A DNA stretch of 64,000 bases from Archivesica marissinica (lineage: Eukaryota > Mollusca > Bivalvia > Venerida > Vesicomyidae): NCBI GenBank assembly GCA_014843695.1, contig CM026401.1, positions 30,033,510 to 30,097,509 on the forward strand. The letters run 5' to 3'. The notes under the pieces are model-generated. The model did no database searches, was not told the origin of the DNA, and saw only the letters and a list, made by a program, of their open reading frames with translations. Both the position numbers and the translations under genes were made by a program. Shown one piece after another: positions 57,290-64,000 of this stretch. Each line of letters begins with the position of its first letter. The first letter of the stretch is position 1.

Positions 57290-60170
57290 CTCTAGGCTAT
57301 AGTTTGATTGATTATGTAATTATGTCATATGATTTTTTTTCAATATATTTATGATTTTGTTATTCATGATTTATATACATGTTCTCATCATGTACCTATA
57401 CAGATTGATTTGTGTATTAATAAAATGCCAATAGAGTTAGATACAAATGATAAATATATTGACAAAATATTTTGGGACAAAGAAAAAAGCCCGGATTATA
57501 AGATGATGATTGATTCTGAAATAATTAACCTTGAATCTATTGTTGATAACATTATTTTATCTAATACTGATATTGATACAGGTGTAGATAGTTTTGCCAA
57601 TATCCTATATACAAATGCTTATACTGTTTTGGTAGGTCTATTAATTTGACGAAGCCTAACAGTAAGCGTAAATTTAAAAGTCCGTGGTATACGCAGGATT
57701 GTGAAACGGCTAGACGTGAATTTCGCTCAGCGAAGGCAATTTATAGGAAAAACAAATCCAGTCATAACGGTGATCTATTAGTCGACAAACGCCGCATGTA
57801 CCGTTGTGCTAAGCAAAAAGCCCGTGGTATTTTTAAGGCCAAACAAAGAAATAATATGCATAGCTTAGCTTCGTCACAACCACATCAATTTTGGAAAGAA
57901 ATAAGAAAATTAAAATCAAATAAGAAAAAAGGAAGCACTATAAGTTCAGATAACTTTCTTAAACATTTTAAGAATGTTTTTTCAGATAATACTGATTTCT
58001 CTAATAATGATGTTGACAATGATTTGTTAAATAATAATTTAATTACCGTCGATCAACTTGATAATTTGTTTACCGTTGATGAAATTTATAAAGCAATATC
58101 TGCACTAAAGCAAGGTAAAAGTGGAGGTATTGATTGCTTAACTCCTGAAATGTTTATTGAATGCAAAGATACACTGGCGCCATTATTATGTAAGCTTTTT
58201 AACCACATGTATATAAATTGTATGTATCCAGTTAGTTGGACCAGAGGTGTCATTGTTCCTGTTCCTAAGAAAGGAGATCTAAATAATGTAAATAATTATG
58301 GGGGTATTACGCTTACCAGTATTTTTTCGAAAATATTTTCAATTGTGCTGGATACACGTCTTCGAAAATGGGCTGAGGCAAATGAACTCTTATCAGATTT
58401 TCAGTTTGGTTTTCGTAAAGACAAAAGCACTGTAGATTGTATTTTTGTTTTAACCTCGATTATAGACAACGTTATTTGTCTAGAAAAGAAGAAACTTTAT
58501 TGTGCTTTCGTTGATTTTCGTAAAGCTTTCGATGTAGTGTACAGAAACGGTATTTGGTTTAAGCTATTACAGTATGGAGCTTCAACTAAATTAGTTAATA
58601 TGTTGCAAAAAATATACGAGAGTGTAAAATCATGTGTACGTATTAATGGAACTTACACTGACAATTTTGACTGTGTCAAAGGTGTAAAGCAAGGCGAACC
58701 ATTATCACCGTTGCTATTTCTATTCTTTATCAACGATATGTACCAGTCAATTTACGATAATACAATAGACACCGTTAGTATTGATGAACTTCGTATGTTG
58801 TTATTATTATTTGCTGATAATACTGTTCTAATGTCTTATTCTAAAGAAGGTTTACAACGTTTGTTAAATAATCTACATATGTATTGCAACAATTGGGACA
58901 TTAGTGTAAATATTGATAAAACTGTTGTTATGGTGTTTAAAAAGGGCAACAGACTTGAACATATTGTAGTGTCATATAATAATTACAAGTTAAATATTGT
59001 TACAAAATTCACATACCTAGGTGTAACATTATCTGCTAATGGTAGTTTTTACAAAACACAAAAAGCGCTTTCACAGCAAGCAATGAGAGCTTTGTTTTCT
59101 CTTAATTCCTTGTTTGATGTTTTATCTTTTGAATTGTCGGAAAAAGTTAAGTTATTTGACTCCATGATCGCCTCAATTCTAAACTATGGATGTGAAGTAT
59201 GGGGTTTCCATAAAGCTCCTGACGTCGAACGTTTGCATTTAAAATTTCTTAAACAAATATTACAAGTGCGACAGCAGACAACAAATGCAACAGTATATGG
59301 CGAGTTTGGACGTGTTCCATTATCTGTAATTCGTAAGGTTAGAATAGTTAGATATTGGTATAAAATATCTAAATGTCCAAAGTGTCGTGTGTATAAATTG
59401 TATAATATGCGTGATATGAATGGTAATTATATAAATAAATGGTCAAACGATGTTAAAACACTCTTAGACAACCTAGGGTTTTCCTATTTATGGAATAGTG
59501 CAGTTGTAACAAATGTACACATACAGAGTGTAATAAAGTGTATACATGATCAATATCTACAGCAGTGGTTCTCAGACCTTAGAAATCTACCTAAACTTGA
59601 AACCTATTGCATGTTTAAAACATATTTCCAACCAGAACAGTATTTATCCTGTGTTAAAAATGTTAGTTATAGAATTAACTTGTCTAGATTTCGATGTTCT
59701 GCTCATAATTTACTCATAGAAGAAGGTCGTCATAGAAATATTGATAGAAACCAGAGAATTTGTACGAAATGCAATATGAATTGTATTGAAACTGAATATC
59801 ACTTTTTATTAGTATGTCCATTCTATACAGAAGTAAGAAACAACTGTTTACCACATTATTATTGTCATTGGCCTAACTTGAATAAGTTTAAGTCATTGTT
59901 ACAATGTTCACAAAGTAGTATTATAAAAAAATTATTAAAATATATTTACCAAGCATCTGTTATTAGAGGGTAGTTGTCAATGAACACATTTACGTATGTA
60001 TATTTATTATATATTTTCAAACTACGATACCCATTAATTTTAATTTTGTTTTCATGCTTTTCTCATGTATTATATTGTAATTGTATATTATGTACTGTCC
60101 GTCGTACATGTTGTATAGGCGACGAACAATTGTGTTTAATGCCAATAAACTCTGAAACTGAAACTGAAAA
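57290..60170 (+). mobile_element. 5'-truncated LINE inserted in the hAT element
   Basis: The element starts inside the apurinic-type endonuclease domain: GYSLIDYVIMSYDFF, then CSHHVPIQIDL, the region of the conserved SDHxPI motif with Asp changed to His. The linker, reverse transcriptase and C-terminal zinc-knuckle-like region follow. The 3' UTR ends ccaataaactctgaaactga with a short ctgaaa repeat, as in LINEs that end in microsatellites rather than poly(A). Two single-base shifts interrupt the frame, one in the T run near 57331-57338 and one near 57627 (gttttgg). The 5' limit is approximate. Clade is Jockey/CR1/L2-like by general appearance only. Confidence 0.85.
57646..59973 (+). pseudogene. 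LINE reverse transcriptase, long open but catalytically altered
   Basis: An open frame of 775 codons encodes the LINE ORF2 body. In order it has a basic linker (KRKFKSPWYTQDCETARREF), the RT fingers and palm (ALKQGKSGGIDCLTPEMF, VIVPVPKKGDLNNVNNYGGI, FQFGFRKDKSTVDCIF, CAFVDFRKAFDVV, VKGVKQGEPLSPLLFLFFIN), a thumb (KFTYLGVTLSANG) and a C-terminal CTKCNMNCIETEYHFLLVCP motif. The catalytic box reads LLLFADN rather than FADD: the second Asp codon is AAT at 58819-58821, and the usual NYRGI reads NYGGI. Loss of that Asp should abolish polymerase activity. The preceding coding part is in another frame. The long frame implies recent insertion. Confidence 0.88.
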
Positions 60171-60460
60171 GCTTATAGCAAAATCAAACACGACGTATAT
60201 ACACCAATTTACTGTAATTATCCGATTACCTTGGAGAGTATCAATTAAGTGAATAAACACCTGCGATCGAGGGGACCACAACATGCATAATTTAGTCACA
60301 CATCCTGGGGCGATTTCTTTTGTATTCTGACTTAGAATTTCCAAGGTTTTATGATGGATTCAAATGAAAACAACACCGATGCATCTGATTTTATGACAGT
60401 TTATTTCAATTTCTTTATTTTTACGAATATTCGAATACCGAATATTCGTTGCCATCCCTA

Positions 60461-61010
60461 ATAATATATAATCGGAGAGTTGTCCCTTGATGGAAAGTTA
60501 CTGCGGATACGTTTAATACATTATTGGGGACATGTTGCAACTGAATGAGTGTCATCCATTTGGTGTAGGGCTCCTATAGTACATTGTTGAGTAGATCTCG
60601 CATGTAAAGGAGAACTAATCTTTGTTTTTGGGGTTTATAATCGTACCGAGAGCTTACTATTTATTTCCCCAACTGTTATTAGTGGAGGAATATTAATGTC
60701 CCGTCCGTGCAATACAACTTGAAGAACATCCGCCCTTCAACAAACCAGATTGAATGACTTCCGCACCTAACATGGTGTGATATGTCACTCTTCTACCGAT
60801 CACCTTCGAGTAGATGTTAGGGTATATGGAGAGTTGATCCATCATGTGGGTATTGCAAAGGATAGTGTTGATGTCATGCCGGTGTTATTGGTAAACGTTA
60901 TTCCGTGTTGTGGATAAACGTTGATCCAATAACTATGTTAAAGAGATGTGATTCATTAATAACGCTGATAAGCCAAAGGAAATTGTTGACTTAGATCAAT
61001 AACATGTGCC
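60461..61010 (-). other. Downstream region of the LRR gene
   Basis: Probable 3' UTR of the minus-strand LRR gene. An AATAAA hexamer on that strand is at 60660-60665, about 350 nt past the stop. The left edge holds the hAT target duplication. Confidence 0.4.
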
Positions 61011-62387
61011 CTACGGACAGTGCTGAAGAGTCGTCATAATGTAGTGCTGAATATTCCTGAGGGACGAAGCACATTGACCCTTAAAGTTTGTGACGGCAAA
61101 AGCATCCCATCCCTTTAAGTAGGACATAGCGCACGTACATTGGACCTGTTGTCCATGCCTAATATCAAAATCAACCAATTTTGTCAGGGATTTCACTGCA
61201 AATGGAATTGTGATTAAGTCCGTGTTTCCCAAGTCAAGTGTAGATATTTTGCCATTAGACACAAAGGCGTTGTTTGATATGTAACGTAGCTTGCTGTCAG
61301 CCAAACGGAGGGTTTGTAGACCAGTGAGACCGGTAAGATCTCCGTCCTCCACAGACGTTATATCATTATTGCTCAAGTCAAGATCTGTAAGATGCTTCAT
61401 TGTTCTTACAACTGATGGGACTCTTCTTAGCTTGCAGGAATGAAGATCTAGCTTCGTTAAAACGTTATTTGCTGGAACCTTTTCCAGTTCAATGAATTCG
61501 AAAGAGTTTCTACGAAGGTTCAAATGGACTAATGTCGGAAATACTCGAAAAACATCAGGAAATACATCTAACTTACTATCATGCAATGACAAAGAAGTGA
61601 CTGTTTTCATGGGTGCTTTACAGATTGTAAACAGGGAGTTCGAATTCCCGCCTATTGTCCGGTGATCAAATTTTTCTAAAATAAGCGATTTCAAATTCGA
61701 CAGCGTGCATAGAGCGTATGGCACGTCTTGCATCGTTGCGCGATTAAGGGTCAGGGTAATCAGAGATTTCTCAAAACCTTGAAATGCGAGAGGACTTATA
61801 TGAGCAAATGGAATACTTCGTATGATCAAATGTTGCAATGTGTTTAGAGACGATAACTCGTTCGGCCAAGCAAGAAAATTCTTTAAATCTATATACAAGG
61901 TTTGTAGAGACTGGCCTATACCTGGCATGACTGATACGCCCAGAGATGAGAGGGAGTTATCTGAAACGTCCAGATATTTGAGAGCATTGAGCTTACCAAT
62001 GGCAGTTGGGATGATTGACAATCGGTTATCTCGGAGCTGAAGAATAGTAACAGCATTTTCTATGCCGTCGAATGCATGTAAGCTCATCGTGGAAATCCTA
62101 TTAGAGTTAAGATTTACGTGTATAGAAGAAGCGTTTACACTATTCAGGTTTTTGAAGGCATTTGCTGGAATTGTTGTTAATCTATTGGCATACAAGTACA
62201 CGTTCAGTTCTTGAGACTGTTTCGGCGTTATCTGGAAGCGTGGTGTGATGATCAAACGCATGTTGTTACAGATGATGGAAGCTTGAACCGCCGTTCCAGT
62301 ACATGAGCAGGGAAACGTAGCCGGGCAGTTACCGGGCATCTGAAACGCAGTGCATGGTCCAAGTAATAGCACTCCTGCGGCCCATAC
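61011..62387 (-). CDS. Secreted leucine-rich repeat protein, main exon
   Basis: This exon starts in phase 0 after an acceptor (attattttcag) and runs 458 codons to a TAG. Joined to the 7-codon first exon the protein has 465 residues. The first about 23 residues (MSLIASQ then VWAAGVLLLGPCTAFQ) form a signal peptide. A cysteine N-cap follows (NCPATFPCSCTGTAVQASII). Then come about 11 leucine-rich repeats, for example LKYLDVSDNSLSSLGV, LVHLNLRRNSFEFIEL, LTDLDLSNNDITSVED and LQTLRLADSKLRYISN. A cysteine-rich C-cap (QCTCAMSYLKGWDAF ... GQCASSLRN ... QHCP) closes the domain. No transmembrane or GPI signal follows, so it is predicted to be extracellular and soluble. Similar invertebrate proteins are often annotated as oplophorus-luciferin monooxygenase non-catalytic subunit-like or as chondroadherin/slit-like; the ligand is unknown. 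Confidence 0.88.
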   Translation of the reverse strand, partial: VWAAGVLLLGPCTAFQMPGNCPATFPCSCTGTAVQASIICNNMRLIITPRFQITPKQSQELNVYLYANRLTTIPANAFKNLNSVNASSIHVNLNSNRISTMSLHAFDGIENAVTILQLRDNRLSIIPTAIGKLNALKYLDVSDNSLSSLGVSVMPGIGQSLQTLYIDLKNFLAWPNELSSLNTLQHLIIRSIPFAHISPLAFQGFEKSLITLTLNRATMQDVPYALCTLSNLKSLILEKFDHRTIGGNSNSLFTICKAPMKTVTSLSLHDSKLDVFPDVFRVFPTLVHLNLRRNSFEFIELEKVPANNVLTKLDLHSCKLRRVPSVVRTMKHLTDLDLSNNDITSVEDGDLTGLTGLQTLRLADSKLRYISNNAFVSNGKISTLDLGNTDLITIPFAVKSLTKLVDFDIRHGQQVQCTCAMSYLKGWDAFAVTNFKGQCASSLRNIQHYIMTTLQHCP

Positions 62388-62879
62388 CTGAAAATAATTA
62401 GTATATATATCATTGATAGCTTGTCACAATTTCAACATACTAAACGGTCATCGGTGGGTTAGTTTAATCATATGTTATTGCAAATAGTAAATATGTCGTA
62501 CACAAAACGATACAATACATAGCATGAAAATACTAATGGTTTGGGTCACACGTTTTAATAACGGCCCGCACCATCGATGGTTGCTTTTGGGATTCAAACT
62601 ATTACCACTTAGACTATAATGGGGTAGTACTGTTCCGTTCTAAAACTGTCTCTTATAACTCAAATTCAACGGAAGCAGTAATTCTTCTATTTCTCCTTCT
62701 AGCTATAAACATCAATGGAGCGTGACCGGTGATCGTTTGAGAATACCGTATTTATGTTTAAATGTAACGTATCTGATGCCCGTTTATCGGAGCGTGTGCA
62801 TCAGCAGCTGTTCGAGATATAGGTGAAATTAGTTGTCGCTAACAAACCAAGTCTTGAAGACTACTTGCCAATACTTAAG
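62388..62879 (-). other. LRR gene intron, unique part
   Basis: Intron between the signal-peptide exon and the main exon. No element recognised in this part. Confidence 0.5.
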
Positions 62880-63420
62880 TTCGTGTAGATGGGGAGGTCG
62901 ATGATAGAGTTCGATGATAGATTACTGCGCTTTAAATTACTTCATGTAGATGGGGAGGTCGATGTAGGACTTCTGCGCTTTACTTCGTGTAGATGGGGTG
63001 GTCGAGGAAAGACTACTGCGCGTTAAATTACTTCATTAAGATAAGGAGTTGGATGAAACCCTACTGCGCTTTACTTCATGTAGATGGGAAGTTCGAGGAA
63101 AAACTACTGCGCATTAAATTACTTTATGTAGATGACGAGTTCGAGGAAAGACCACTGTGCTTTACTTCGTGTAGATGAATAATTCGAGGAAAGACTACTG
63201 CGCATTAAATTATTTCATGTTAATGGTGAGTTCGAGGAAAGACCACTGTACTTTACTTCCTGTAGATGAGGAATTCGAGGAAAGACTACTGCGCACTAAT
63301 TAAATTACGTCATGTTGATGGTGAGGTCGAAGACAGACCACTGTACTTTATAATTCATGTAGATGACGAGTTCGAGGAACGACTACTGCGCGTTACTTCA
63401 TGTAAATGATAGGATTGAGG
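62880..63420. repeat. Degenerate tandem repeat in the LRR gene intron
   Basis: The words gaggaaagactactgcgc, ttacttcatgtagatgggg and gaggtcgatg recur roughly a dozen times with variable spacing (about 40-60 bp). The array is old and diverged compared with the others in the window. Confidence 0.85.
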
Positions 63421-63609
63421 AAAGACTAGTGGGCTATATTTCGAATACAAATATTTGTTCTTTCATTTCTATTGCAAAATAAGCTTTTACAACATCAAGT
63501 TAATCACTATTCCTGATCTATTCAATCGGCATGAACACCTCTCGGCTACATTGCTGACACAGCATCCATTAAACCACGGGGCATATTGTTATAGCATAGT
63601 AACACTAAC

Positions 63610-63630
63610 CTGACTAGCAATCAAAGACAT
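63610..63630 (-). CDS. LRR protein first coding exon (7 codons)
   Basis: ATG at 63630 encodes MSLIASQ and ends at CAG|gttagt in phase 0. Joined to the phase-0 exon at 62387 it gives a continuous hydrophobic signal peptide, which the main exon alone lacks because it has no suitable ATG before the signal core. The fit of phase, strand and topology supports it despite its small size. Confidence 0.7.
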
Positions 63631-63659
63631 TTGAAAAACTCTGTTTTAAAACTGTTTAC

Positions 63660-63770
63660 AATTACCCTTTATATTTTGTAAATTTTATTATCTCCCTTTA
63701 TATTTTGTAATTTTATTATCTCCCTTTATAATTTTTTTGTTATTATATTATCTCCCTTTATATTTCTGCT
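63660..63770. repeat. Short A/T-rich tandem repeat upstream of the LRR gene
   Basis: Three to four copies of ttattatctccctttatatt lie just upstream of the LRR start codon. They may lie in its promoter or 5' UTR. Confidence 0.7.
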
Positions 63771-63890
63771 TTACTTAGTGAATGCTTAAAGACGTTAGCG
63801 GTAGACAATTATTACGACGTGTACATTTTACGCACATACTGCATGTCAAATTATAACAAAATAAAAAGTAATGCAAACACACAGTTTGAT

Positions 63891-63972
63891 ATAAAGCGAC
63901 ATTACATCACAAAAAGGAAATAAAATGCATTTTTCATGTATAAATGCATTGCTACTACAAATTCTTCTGAAC
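63891..63972. mobile_element. TTAA-family MITE (copy E), cut by a SINE
   Basis: Begins ataaagcgacattacatcac and continues with aaatgcatttttcatgta and ctactacaaattcttctg, matching copies B-D. The duplication has decayed from TTAA to ATAA. The rest is off the window or displaced by the SINE head. Confidence 0.75.
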
Positions 63973-64000
63973 AGACGGATCTGTAGTCCAGTGGTAACAC
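63973..64000 (+). mobile_element. tRNA-derived SINE head, family C (copy 4, cut by window end)
   Basis: Text ggatctgtagtccagtggta corresponds to the A-box end of family C. Only 28 bp are visible. Confidence 0.5.

Larger units (their letters stand above)
56741..60460. mobile_element. hAT-like DNA element with nested LINE
   Basis: Terminal inverted repeats TAGTGATGGCAACGAATA and, on the other strand, TAGGGATGGCAACGAATA differ at one of 18 positions. Both ends are flanked by the identical 8-bp duplication ATAATATA (56733-56740 and 60461-60468). Eight-bp duplications and YARNG termini are hallmarks of the hAT superfamily. Without the LINE the element is about 0.8 kb and has no transposase, so it is non-autonomous. 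Palindromic attcgaatattcg words lie inside both ends. Confidence 0.88.

Overview
The window looks like nuclear DNA from a lophotrochozoan animal, most likely a marine mollusc. The grounds are AT-rich sequence, spliced genes with long introns, several tRNA-derived SINE families, short TIR elements with TA, TTAA or 8-bp target duplications, LINE reverse transcriptases, and frequent tacatgta motifs. The clade call is inference; no rRNA or mitochondrial marker is present. By my count about 23 kb of the 63 kb of real sequence is minisatellite or satellite DNA in some 20 mostly unrelated families with units of 19-82 bp (one about 150 bp). Nearly all long open frames inside these arrays are artefacts of stop-free repeat units.

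Three genes can be supported. (1) On the minus strand, the 5' part of PINK1, the mitochondrial kinase of the mitophagy pathway. Exon 1 (6549-6893) carries the targeting sequence and membrane segment. Exon 2 (2303-2444) carries the glycine-rich loop. Exon 3 (248-781) is phase-compatible and encodes about 178 very acidic residues exactly where the kinase fold has its first insertion. The rest of the kinase lies off the left edge. Intron 1 holds a LINE fragment, a SINE, a 24-bp array and a MITE; intron 2 holds a 79-bp array. (2) On the plus strand, an unrecognised gene whose first coding exon (31232-31931) begins with a myristoylation-type MGHVQSK followed by a basic cluster. A phase-compatible last exon (36835-36968) encodes a membrane helix. 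Its intron contains MITEs, a 40-bp array and a 25-bp satellite; an array of CREB/ATF-type sites lies about 0.7 kb upstream. Possible non-coding 5' exons at 8420-8531 and 9275-9373 would make it a divergent neighbour of PINK1. (3) On the minus strand, a secreted leucine-rich repeat protein (61011-62387 plus a 7-codon first exon at 63610-63630).

Layout: 1-7.5 kb PINK1 5' region; 7.5-31 kb repeats and transposons, including arrays at 11.7-12.5, 13.6-16.7 and 17.0-18.7 kb; 31-37 kb the membrane-protein gene; 37-49.6 kb more arrays and MITEs; 49,650-50,649 an assembly gap of exactly 1000 Ns at the edge of a 47-bp satellite (to 53.3 kb); 53.5-56.5 kb further arrays; 56,741-60,460 a hAT-like element with perfect 8-bp target duplications carrying a nested 5'-truncated LINE; 61-63.6 kb the LRR gene; then a truncated MITE and a SINE head at the right edge.

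The most notable observations are the acidic exon in PINK1, a 25-bp satellite that looks amplified from the A-box region of a tRNA-derived SINE, a tandem array of about 20 CRE-like octamers, an in-frame tandem duplication of a splice acceptor, and the repeated abutment of arrays on transposon ends.
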